The position numbers were made by a program, and so were the translations under genes. From Gnetum montanum (lineage: Eukaryota; Streptophyta; Gnetopsida; Gnetales; Gnetaceae), in assembly GCA_015680685.1 (NCBI GenBank), contig MNCI01018984.1:7444-29845 (forward strand): a stretch of DNA of 22,402 bases, written 5' to 3'. Positions within the stretch are counted from its first letter, which is position 1. The number at the start of each line of letters is the position of its first letter. The notes beneath the pieces were generated by a model, which saw nothing but the letters and a program-made list of their open reading frames with translations, ran no database searches and was not told the DNA's origin. This document shows positions 1 to 7,428 of this stretch, one piece after another.

Positions 1-1447
1 TGATATGGATCTGGGAAAATGTAGATGATGACTATCGAAGGTGTAGGGGTTAGGAAGCGAAACGAAAAAATTCAAGGCTTAGGATAAAAATTGAAAAATC
101 AGGCCCCGTACCCCCATGACTAATCGCGAACCTCCGGTAGCGTTAGAATGGAGAAAGAAAAAGGAGTAAGAAAGATAAAGAAAAAAGGGACAACTATGGC
201 ATCAGTGAAATGGATGTCATGATGGAAATGAACAAAAATGTTAATTAATTGCAAAACGTTAAGGAAAAGAAGTTAACTAATGTTCCAAATAGGAATGTCA
301 GTGGGTCCTCCCCAAAGCAGGCTCATGCCCGTAATGCCCTGACAATCCCACATTCAAAGAGTCTGTGGGCTCCGGGAATGTCCGTTGGAACAAGAGTTAA
401 AGTCTTAACCGCTAGAATTTACCAAAAAGAAAACAAAGCATCAACCAAAATATACACTAATGATACAATCGGCAATGAGGTGAATAATGGAGAGAAGGAT
501 GGAAAGAAGAGGAATGGAATGGAATCCCAAGAACAAGGTGGTGTATAGCCCCTTGTGTGCTTTATGATTAATGCGACTTAGCGAATCTCATTCCAACTCC
601 GGCTCAAACCAACCACTTTCAGTGACTTCGCATCAATGCCTTTGGCAAAATCATCCACTTGGATAATAAGGATGCATCTTCGAAGAGCCACCACCAGTCT
701 GACGAAACAAAGGAGAGAATGGGAAGCAAGAAGGCCTTAGTTAGAGGGAACACTTTGGTTCCATAACCAGTGCTTGCAGCCCAATTTTATTTTGTCTAAG
801 GGGTGTGCTTTGAATCCTCACTTTTGCTTTCGCACTTCTTTTTTTTTTTTTGTGTTTTGTGTTTTTATGCGTGGGGACCACACCATGCAAAGACTTCTTA
901 TTTTTATTACCTCAGCTTCCGATTATTGGGTAACATCGGAACGGTAAGAAAACCCAAGAAGAAAACATCCAAGCACCCAAGTGAATGACCAACACAAAGC
1001 ATCAAGTTCCCTTGAAGTCACACCCTTTGCAAATCCTTGAGTCCTTCCTTAGTTTGAGAAATGCCCAGTCACCAGCTCGTTGAAGTTCTTATTAAAAGGG
1101 AACTGTACATTTCCAAGCTAAGGGAAACCATAGACTTGATGGATGGATGGATGAAGTGATCTCATTGCCTGCCATATCAAAAGAACATACCTTAGTATCA
1201 ACAATGTAACTTAAAGGTAAAAACCAAACATTAGCAATTAATGAAAAACAGTTCATCCCATCGGCCCAAACACTTATTGGGTGACGAATTTACATGATGG
1301 ATGACACACACACACACAAAAAATGGAAAAATATAATGATGGTGTAAAACAAAAACAAGAAAAGTTAGAGAAATTTGTAAAACAAAAATGTGTAAAACAA
1401 AAAACGTATAAAACAAAAATTGAAAAAGAACTGAGGGCCCCATATGA
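1..1447 (-). other. 3' untranslated interior of the Athila-like element
   Basis: This stretch lies downstream of the gag-protease stop on the transcribed (minus) strand. Minus-strand reading gives only short frames rich in Phe, Cys and Leu, as from T-rich sequence, and no RT or integrase motif such as YVDD/YLDD or DDE spacing. Pyrimidine-rich, low-complexity sequence after the coding region is usual in Athila-type elements. Small local repeats include an A-rich TGTAAAACAAAAA array, a CA run and a TGGA run. I see no LTR start and no polypurine tract, so the 3' LTR begins left of the window. The open frames on the plus strand here show no recognisable domain and I do not call them genes. Confidence 0.6.
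1343..1422. repeat. Degenerate A-rich tandem repeat, TGTAAAACAAAAA unit
   Basis: Four copies of a TGTAAAACAAAAA-like unit begin near 1343, 1376, 1391 and 1407. The last starts TATAAAAC. They lie just after the gag-protease stop on the transcribed strand, where they read as TTTTTGTTTTACA. A CA dinucleotide run lies nearby at about 1303-1318 and a TGGA run at about 1138-1153. Confidence 0.7.
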
Positions 1448-4400
1448 TTAGCATAGGTGGCCATCTCCCCCATGACTGAGTTGTGAGGGAGAGATCCGAA
1501 GTAGTGAGCGCCTATTTGAATTTCTAAGCAGTGCCCAACTTCTCCCAATTGATGATCTTAAATTCAGGGGTGGAAGTTGGCGACGCTCACGTTCCAATGT
1601 GTCTATGCCACGGTTGTTGGCATGAGTTGCCTCAGTTCGTTCCATGCATATTTGTTTGCTCTTATGAGAAGCTGTCAACCACGGGGTGTCTACTACTTCT
1701 TGTGTGGTTGCTACATACAGGCATCTTTGTTGCAGAGTTTCCTGGGCACACCTGTGACATGGAGACATTTCCTCCGTGTCATCACCCGATGAATCACTGT
1801 ATGTGATGCATGGAACTATCCTCTTCTCGATCTTTCCACATATGTTTATCTTGGAGATTTCCAAGGAAAGATCACGGATCCTAAGGCATGCATCTACTGT
1901 GCTTAGCCATGCCCTTCCCATTATAATTGGGAAGTCCCCTTCGTTGTTGTTAACATCGATCACTAGGAAGTCTGCTGGGTAGGACCAACCACACACAGTG
2001 GTGATAACGTCCTCCACCAAACCCAATGGGATGGCAATGGACTGGTCTGCCAGCTCCAGTTGAATGTTGCTCTTCTTAAGTTGGGGCAGGTTCCAGGCGT
2101 GATACATCTTTCGCGAAATTAAGTTGACTCCGGAACCTGAGTCAAGAAGAGCTCGATGTGGCGCATTCCCAGCGATCTGCAAATGAATAAAGGGACTCCC
2201 AGGGTCAGTTAGTTTCCTGGGAAGGTGGCCTACCTTGATCCAGTCAGTTACGGTATGTGTTAGCATAACCGTATGCGTTACATTCCCTTGGACTGAAGGG
2301 TGCTCCGAAGTGTTAGTAGTTAGAGGCCTATACATATACCCGTCCGCTTGTTGTTGCGAGAGCCTATCCGGGCTCCTAGTTCTGAAAAAGGGTCTCCTTT
2401 TTGTACAGTTATCGCCAGAACTAGTGTCCGGTTGGATATTTACACTCTGAATATTTACAGATCTCGCGGCGTGACGTTGCTGCGGTTGGGTAGGTAATTC
2501 CCCTTGCATTGTTGGAGCAGGAGGTGTTATGGGAACTACTTGAGGAAAAGGTGCGGGTGGAGTTAGAGGATGGACAGAATGTGGAATGTCTCCCGGAGGA
2601 GAAGGAGTCCTTCTGAAGTACTCCCGAGCGTAGTAGTGACGGCGTGGAGTGTGACTCATAGCGTCACCTGGAGAAACTGGCTGCTGCACATAATAACCAT
2701 AAGGATCAGGCTGCCGGTAAGGGTATCGATGTGTTGGCTGTGGCATCCCCCATGACTGTGGGTATTGCCACTGCTGATGTTGCTCGATGGGCTGCGGAGG
2801 TGTTCCACTTGGATAATACGTCAAGGGTTGGTGGAACTGCCTCGGGTTACCTTGTGGATAAGGTAACCTTCTGGGTGTTTGCCGTTGATTAAGTCTTGGA
2901 TTTAATGCATACACCCCAGACTCCTGCAGATGTGAGATGATTGGACAACATCCCTTAGGATGGTCATAATAGCAGACCTCACATCCACCGTCATTGTCTG
3001 AATCAGAATTTTCAGCCTCATCGGAGTTAGAGATTTTTCCCTTACCCTTGTTATGTGCAGGGTTAAAGTTTCTCCGCATGTTCTTGCTTTTATCACTACT
3101 TTGCTCATCCTTAGACTCTTCTACTATTTTCAGGACTGTTTCTATTCGTGAGTCTAAGGAATCCCACATTTGGTCTACCTTAGCCGATACCTCCGTTGTT
3201 AACTTTTGGATCGGCACAGTTTTCCTGTTCACCAACTCTTCGAGTGGTGACTCATCCTCCTCATCACAGAATTTCACTCCCTTCTTACGAAGGGAGGGAT
3301 CACGGTTGTATTCCTCCGCACTTTCTCTTTTCCGTAGCTCACCCTCTTCTTGCGCTACTTGTTCCAACAATACTTCAACTTCATGGGCTCTTAGTTGGGA
3401 GAGTCTCCCTTGGGCGTAAGTCCCAAGAGTTCTTCTCGTTTCATTTCGTAGCCCATCCACGAGGTGGCGAAGTTGATCCCGCTTAGCGTACCCATGGCCC
3501 GGGCAACGATGTAGCAATGTGTAGTAACGGGCCATGGCAGCATCCAAGGATTCATGAGCTCCTTGTTTCCAGCCTTGGATCTGCTTACGCAAGTTAGACA
3601 CTCTGGAGTACGTTTGATATTTGTTGTTGAACAATTCAAGCATCGTACTCCACCTCCTGATGGTTTCCGGTTCTAAGGACCGGTACCAGCTTTCTGCTTC
3701 TTTAATGAGTGTCCTTGGGAACAACTTGAGTTTCTGCCACTCATTGTCTATGTTCTGCAAGGCACAGGCATCGTGGAATGCCTGTAAATGATGTTGAGGA
3801 TCAGCGTTGTATCCCCCTTCAAAACGTGGGATATTATTTATGTCCAAACGCTTGATCCTACTGTCTTTTAAATGCCTTGTGGGAATCCTAACTGCCTCTC
3901 TAATATCAAGCATACTTCGGGTTGCGAATAGGGGTTCGTCATGATCATCTCTTTCATGACGTCTGTGATGTCTACGTGGTGGTTCCCTATTCTCCCTACG
4001 TCCTTGCCCTTGTCCTAACTCCTCTCGACCTTCCTGTCGAGGCATTTCATCTCTTTTACCTTTACTCTCCGCGTTATGCTCATGGTGGCTGCGCCCAGAT
4101 GTGGAAGGAGAGGGTGAATGATGAGATGAAGGAGAAGAAGAAGGGGATCCATCACCATGGTGATGTTTCTTGCCTTCTCTTCGGCTGCTTCGGCCCCGAT
4201 CGTTGTGACGATCAACGAGTCCGTCATTAGTGTGAGTAGTTGTTCCTGCCGTGAACAGCTGGTGCTCACGGGGATCAGAGCCTGGAATATGTATCGTTGA
4301 TCTAAGGCCCTGATGCCTAACCTCTTCACTAGAGTGAGGAGGAGGAACATCATTTTCTAAGAAACCCATCGTGAGGGGTTCCTCTTCTCCTATTTCACTA

Positions 4401-4792
4401 ATGACGTGGGGAACCTTGCCCTTCAATAGTGAATGTTGGCTCTCCTGCCTTTCGTCCCGAATACGTTGGGCATTTGTGGGATGATAATCCCTTGTGTCAT
4501 GGTCATCCAAAACGTATTCTGCGAACAGCTCATGCATGCCAATCTGTACCAAGGCACGGAAAAGCATGTTGGGAGCAGAGCGATCTGGGGGTAACACGAT
4601 GTTACCTTGCATGTCTCTCCACCGCAGTTGCTCATCTTGATGGAAAACAAAGGTAAAATCTGGCACATACTCATCGGGATGAGTATATGTGACTTTGGAT
4701 TGTTGAGGACATGGTTGATCTCGGTTATGCGTATGATGCTGACTTTCTCCTGTATTGTCCTTAGGTGAGTTGATTTCGTGAGAAGAAGCCAT
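1448..4792 (-). CDS. Retrotransposon gag-protease polyprotein, intact, no RT
   Basis: One uninterrupted frame of 1114 residues. The gag part forms the element's capsid-like particle and the protease would cleave the polyprotein, both in the cytoplasm. Residues 1 to about 310 are low-complexity, rich in His, Ser, Arg and Glu. About 315-490 match the retrotransposon gag fold, with WYRSLEPETIRRW, LFNNKYQTYSRVSNLRKQ and LRHLVDGLRNETRRTLGTY. A zinc knuckle sits at C604, C607, H611 and C615 or C616; its CXXC-to-His spacing is three residues, one fewer than the usual four. About 620-760 are Pro/Gln/Tyr-rich. A retropepsin follows at about 865-975, with the catalytic triad D884-S-G in ALLDSGSGVNLISR and IMGRAWLSTVDA near 958. 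The start ATG follows the primer site by 127 bases. The last ~110 residues resemble no family I know. The frame stops where RT would begin in an autonomous element. Confidence 0.9.
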   Translation of the reverse strand: MASSHEINSPKDNTGESQHHTHNRDQPCPQQSKVTYTHPDEYVPDFTFVFHQDEQLRWRDMQGNIVLPPDRSAPNMLFRALVQIGMHELFAEYVLDDHDTRDYHPTNAQRIRDERQESQHSLLKGKVPHVISEIGEEEPLTMGFLENDVPPPHSSEEVRHQGLRSTIHIPGSDPREHQLFTAGTTTHTNDGLVDRHNDRGRSSRREGKKHHHGDGSPSSSPSSHHSPSPSTSGRSHHEHNAESKGKRDEMPRQEGREELGQGQGRRENREPPRRHHRRHERDDHDEPLFATRSMLDIREAVRIPTRHLKDSRIKRLDINNIPRFEGGYNADPQHHLQAFHDACALQNIDNEWQKLKLFPRTLIKEAESWYRSLEPETIRRWSTMLELFNNKYQTYSRVSNLRKQIQGWKQGAHESLDAAMARYYTLLHRCPGHGYAKRDQLRHLVDGLRNETRRTLGTYAQGRLSQLRAHEVEVLLEQVAQEEGELRKRESAEEYNRDPSLRKKGVKFCDEEDESPLEELVNRKTVPIQKLTTEVSAKVDQMWDSLDSRIETVLKIVEESKDEQSSDKSKNMRRNFNPAHNKGKGKISNSDEAENSDSDNDGGCEVCYYDHPKGCCPIISHLQESGVYALNPRLNQRQTPRRLPYPQGNPRQFHQPLTYYPSGTPPQPIEQHQQWQYPQSWGMPQPTHRYPYRQPDPYGYYVQQPVSPGDAMSHTPRRHYYAREYFRRTPSPPGDIPHSVHPLTPPAPFPQVVPITPPAPTMQGELPTQPQQRHAARSVNIQSVNIQPDTSSGDNCTKRRPFFRTRSPDRLSQQQADGYMYRPLTTNTSEHPSVQGNVTHTVMLTHTVTDWIKVGHLPRKLTDPGSPFIHLQIAGNAPHRALLDSGSGVNLISRKMYHAWNLPQLKKSNIQLELADQSIAIPLGLVEDVITTVCGWSYPADFLVIDVNNNEGDFPIIMGRAWLSTVDACLRIRDLSLEISKINICGKIEKRIVPCITYSDSSGDDTEEMSPCHRCAQETLQQRCLYVATTQEVVDTPWLTASHKSKQICMERTEATHANNRGIDTLERERRQLPPLNLRSSIGRSWALLRNSNRRSLLRISPSQLSHGGDGHLC

Positions 4793-4919
4793 TTCTATTG
4801 GTGTGCAGTTTTCACCGTTATTTAATGTTCTTGATTAACTGATTAACCCTAAGGTTCGTTTTAAGCTCACAACGATGTGAGTGATATCCCTTATGTTAAA
4901 TTGGCGAAAAAACACTTAG

Positions 4920-4937
4920 TCCCCGGCAACGGCGCCA
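4920..4937 (-). promoter_or_regulatory. Primer-binding site for tRNA-Asp
   Basis: The minus strand reads TGGCGCCGTTGCCGGGGA, the exact complement of the 3' end of plant tRNA-Asp including CCA. It lies one base from the LTR edge. It primes minus-strand cDNA synthesis, and this primer is a hallmark of Athila/Tat elements. Confidence 0.93.
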
Positions 4938-5378
4938 ATGATGAGTGGCGAGGTACCCCTACACTCAACCATACGAATACGAGCGTGCACGCGCGATCCG
5001 GTCGAACTCCGCAGACTAAATGCCTTAACACCACAAGAAACACTTGGGGTTAATCGTTCGTTGTCTTCCCAGGCTTGCTTGTAAGTGTCACGGTGTATGG
5101 TTAAGCAAGTCTGAGGTATGTGATTTTTTTGGTATTTTTCGGTTTATCTTCTATGCTATCAGAGGAAAGGGTTGAGAAACTAAGCTAACTCTAACTAATG
5201 TCCTAAGTCTAAATTAACTAGCGTCAGCATCCGTTCCCACTTACCGGACACACCCTGAACTATGCAACTGTGGCTTACCAAACGCTAATCGTTACTGGGA
5301 TCACCACACGTAACGCAAGTGCTCGAAGTGGTCGTACTGAGGCACCTATTTAGCTTAAGTGTGATAAGCAGCCGATTC

Positions 5379-5634
5379 CTTAGCTAGCCGTACACACCCG
5401 TGGGTGCTCGTAACTAAGTCGTACTTATCACACGTTCTAGCCTAGCAATGAGTAGCCGATTCCTTGACTAGCCGTACACATTGGACTACCACTGGGATTA
5501 CCAAGCGCAGAATCCTGGAATACGCTACTGGGTTACCAAGCAGCCAATGCTCGTAATCAAGTCGTACTCATGCGTTGCGACAAGCAGCCGATTCCTTGAC
5601 TAGCCGTACACGTCCGTAGACGCTCGTAATCAAG
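5379..5634. repeat. Three copies of a covarying two-stem hairpin motif in LTR R/U5
   Basis: Each copy has the same layout: stem 1 (5 bp), the constant CTAGCCGTACA, stem 2, a loop, stem 2 return, the constant CTCGTAA, stem 1 return. Copy 1: stem 1 CTTAG 5379-5383 with CTAAG 5414-5418, stem 2 CACC 5395-5398 with GGTG 5403-5406. Copy 2: CTTGA 5463-5467 with TCAAG 5557-5561, and CATTGG 5479-5484 with CCAATG 5544-5549, enclosing a 59-base loop. Copy 3: CTTGA 5595-5599 with TCAAG 5630-5634, and CGTC 5611-5614 with GACG 5619-5622. Stems differ between copies yet still pair, while both internal-loop strands are invariant. The region lies downstream of the predicted transcription start, so it should be in the element's RNA. 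Function unknown. Confidence 0.75.
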
Positions 5635-5887
5635 TCATACTTGCGTGCACTAGGAAAGCAGTAAATAAACAACAATAAAACCATGTACTGCAAGGTTTAT
5701 CCAATCAAGTTCGTCTTTATTTCTGTACACAACTTGGGTTCAGGTTACAAGCTGCTCGAATAAAGAGCCGTTCACTCTAGGACTCCTACTGCGGGCACAT
5801 GGGAAAAATTCTAACTCTGGAGTGATCAATCTGCCAGAGCTTCGCTACTTCTAGCCAGGATTGGGAAATGAGGGGAGTGCCGCCTCT

Positions 5888-5896
5888 TATTTATAG
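5888..5896 (-). promoter_or_regulatory. TATA box of the Athila-like LTR promoter
   Basis: The minus strand reads CTATAAATA. It lies 13 bases downstream of the palindromic inverted repeat and within a long LTR, as expected for the Pol II core promoter that starts the genomic RNA. Transcription would start about 30 bases on, near 5860. Confidence 0.75.
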
Positions 5897-5909
5897 ATAT
5901 GGCGGCGGA

Positions 5910-5971
5910 CCGCAATATCGCGTACGCGATATCGCAGGGAAAGATGCGATATCGCATACGTGATATCGCGG
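5910..5971. promoter_or_regulatory. 62-bp near-perfect inverted repeat with four GCGATATCGC-type palindromes, U3 enhancer-like
   Basis: Two 27-base arms (5910-5936 and 5945-5971) flank the spacer gggaaaga and match at 24 of 27 positions. The three mismatches all fall in CpG context (CG against CA or TG). The arms contain four copies of a ten-base palindrome-like core at 5912 (GCAATATCGC), 5926 and 5946 (GCGATATCGC) and 5960 (GTGATATCGC), spaced 14, 20 and 14 bases. 5915-5932 is itself a perfect 18-bp palindrome. The position just upstream of the TATA box suggests a binding site for a dimeric regulator; that role is inferred. Confidence 0.8.
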
Positions 5972-5994
5972 CACATGCAGGTCGCGTCTTATCA

Positions 5995-6504
5995 ACCACC
6001 ATACTTAGAATAATTTTTCTTTCCAGGTTTTAGGGTCAACTTGTCATAGAGCTAAAAATTAATGTTTGCCATGTTGAGACTACTATAGATGAGTCATTTA
6101 GGGTCTTGTGGGATTGAAACAAAGGCCACGAAGCAGTTATAGTGTAGGTGACATGGGCATGGTGGTCCAAGGATGATGTCGACATTGTGTTAGTGCAACC
6201 TTTGATACTTACAAAAGTATCCTTTTTTGAACTTTTCTAGGTTAGCTAAAAGTGATGCACATATGCTGGGTTATGAGCTAGAATGAGCCTTGAAGGTCTT
6301 TGAAGGTTCAAAATGTGTTTTATGACACTATTTTTTTCACCATTTTGATGCTCAAACTTGGATAAAATAATGTCAAAATGACACTTAGTCTTGGTGATCA
6401 AAAAATTCAAAAGTAGGTACAATAAACCCATTTGAAGATGAAAAACTCCCAAAGCAATGAGCATTTATAAGAACGAAAATCTAAATCGCTAGTAGTAATT
6501 CTCA
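5995..6504. other. Unassigned AT-rich flank of the Athila-like insertion
   Basis: No domain, repeat partner in the window or RNA gene is recognisable on either strand. The longest frame is a 72-codon minus-strand one without a motif. The texture (AT-rich, CpG-poor) resembles decayed LTR or retroelement leader sequence, but I cannot assign it. Confidence 0.4.
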
Positions 6505-6607
6505 AGCATATGTATCCAATGATTAGGAAAGGTTATTTTTTGTAGTACAACTCTCATGTAGCTCTAATTAATTATATGATAAGCTTTTAAAATATTAAGC
6601 TCTAACG
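6505..6607 (+). repeat. 3' end of a copia-like LTR (partial)
   Basis: It aligns with 13942-14044, the last ~100 bases of the LTR that ends at 14044. Both share tatccaatgattaggaaa and later ttttaaaatat. The end reads CTAACG here and TTAACA in the other copy; TTAACA is the inverted complement of the LTR start TGTTAA. It is followed after three bases by an LTR start at 6611. The rest of this LTR to the left is too diverged to trace. Confidence 0.6.
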
Positions 6608-6610
6608 AAA

Positions 6611-6836
6611 TGTTAAGAATTTGGTATTAGATGATACTATGAACTCATGTTTACACCATCATGGTATGATCACTGTCACATTGATGTTTGTTATTTCATC
6701 TTGAATAATTAGTTATTTCTTTAAGAACTTATTAATATGTTAGTAACTAAGAATCATGTGTGTTCCTCTAAGCAACATGACAATTTCATCATAACTACAT
6801 ATACTTCTAGTTTTCATGTTTAAGATATGTATATTA
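6611..6836 (+). repeat. 5' end of a copia-like LTR, interrupted at 6837
   Basis: It begins TGTTAAGAATTTGG and aligns with 13487 to about 13727, with shared blocks such as actcatgtttacac, aataattagttatttct and ctagttttcatgtt. Similarity is roughly three quarters by eye, with several indels, so the insertion is old. The match stops where the TGTTG start of another LTR occurs at 6837, which fits insertion of that element into this LTR. Confidence 0.65.
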
Positions 6837-7300
6837 TGTTGACCTTTTGGTATGTCAAAACATTAAGACAAATGGAGTACAAGGATTTTTGTATGATTAT
6901 TGTGTTTGTAGGGCAAGAACTTAGATTAAGACATCTACAAGGTTTCAAGAAAGCATGTAAGAGTTCAAGAGCATGGACAAGGAATGAAAATTTCAAAGTG
7001 TAAAGGGAATTGAAGTAAGGTGTCTCCAAGAAATAGTAGACGTCTTGGTCGAGGTGAAGGAGAATCAGTGAAGATGTCTTGTAGAAATAGTAGATGTTTA
7101 CCATCAAGCAAAAATGTCTCTAAGAAATAATAGATGTCTTGGTTGAGTTGTAGGTTGCTTAGAAGAAGACATCTCTGAAAAAAAGTAGACATTTTTTTAG
7201 TGAGAAAGATGTCTACTCATGAATTAAGATGCTTATCTAATTTTTTCTGTAGTGTGGCAAAGATGTCTACTGGTTGCTTTAAAACGTAGATGAGACATCT
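6837..7300 (+). repeat. 5' LTR of the non-autonomous element, 3' part missing
   Basis: It matches the LTR at 9442 gap-free from the TGTTGA start through about 7215, by eye at roughly 85 to 90 percent. After that only the palindrome spacing continues. No counterpart of the TATA region (9981) or the later ~600 bases is found before the gene at 7429, so the LTR appears truncated. The array of AGATGTCT/AGACATCT palindromes runs from 7018 to 7300. Confidence 0.7.
7018..7300. promoter_or_regulatory. 20-bp-phased palindromic octamer array, LTR copy 1
   Basis: Octamers related to AGACGTCT start at 7018, 7038, 7072, 7092, 7112, 7132, 7167, 7187, 7207, 7227, 7261 and 7293. The spacings are 20, 34, 20, 20, 20, 35, 20, 20, 20, 34 and 32. 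Only 7038 keeps the full palindrome AGACGTCT; most read AGATGTCT or AGACATCT. Twelve-base spacers often resemble ttaagaaatagt. Confidence 0.8.
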
Positions 7301-7428
7301 TCTTTTTCATTCAAGGCCTCATTCACTATTGCTATTAAAGTCAAAACCCTCATTCCTGTATCATGTTCTTCCAAATTGACCTCACAGAGACAACTAGGTC
7401 TCCACCATCAATAGCGATTTTGTCAAAA

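Larger units (their letters stand above)
1..5994 (-). mobile_element. Athila/Tat-like Ty3/gypsy LTR retrotransposon, gag-protease only, 3' end outside window
   Basis: Read on the minus strand the order is 5' LTR, tRNA-Asp primer-binding site, short leader, one gag-protease frame, then about 1.4 kb of untranslated sequence. The 3' LTR is not reached. A tRNA-Asp primer together with a long plant gag and a DSG protease is typical of the Athila/Tat branch of Ty3/gypsy. Autonomous members carry RT, RNase H and integrase after the protease; here none is visible on either strand between the protease and the window edge. The frame is intact and the LTR keeps many CpG sites, so this is one of the youngest insertions in the window. 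It could be a deletion derivative mobilised by a full-length relative. The right edge at 5994 is inferred from the ATCA end matching the TGAT start; the bases accac after it would be the target duplication, but the other side is outside the window. Confidence 0.85.
4939..5994 (-). repeat. 5' LTR of the Athila-like element
   Basis: The left edge is fixed two ways: it lies one base from the primer site, and the second copy at 22040 starts at the same base, TGATGAGTGG, while their flanks are unrelated. The right edge is inferred from the ATCA that closes the TGAT inverted terminus. On the transcribed strand the order is U3 with a 62-bp palindromic inverted repeat, a TATA box, then about 900 bases of R/U5 with repeated hairpins. 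The sequence is noticeably richer in GC and CpG than the rest of the window, which suggests a recent insertion. Confidence 0.88.

Noticed and set aside
249-548. Plus-strand 99-codon frame in the left part
   Set aside because: It is antisense to the Athila-like element's 3' untranslated part and shows no domain.
834-988. A short membrane protein on the plus strand (Phe-rich start)
   Set aside because: The hydrophobic run comes from a poly-T tract; it is antisense to the element.
1231-1548. Minus-strand 105-codon Phe/Cys-rich frame considered as an env-like membrane protein
   Set aside because: It arises from T-rich low-complexity sequence and overlaps the gag-protease end out of frame; no signal peptide plus transmembrane architecture is convincing.
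2994-3419. 141-codon plus-strand frame and similar frames over 1531-4656
   Set aside because: They are antisense or out-of-frame shadows of the gag-protease frame, with skewed composition and no motif.
7018-7300. CRISPR-like array, from the regularly spaced repeats
   Set aside because: The repeats are 8-bp palindromes with related 12-bp spacers in an LTR of a plant retrotransposon; there are no cas genes and the sizes are wrong.
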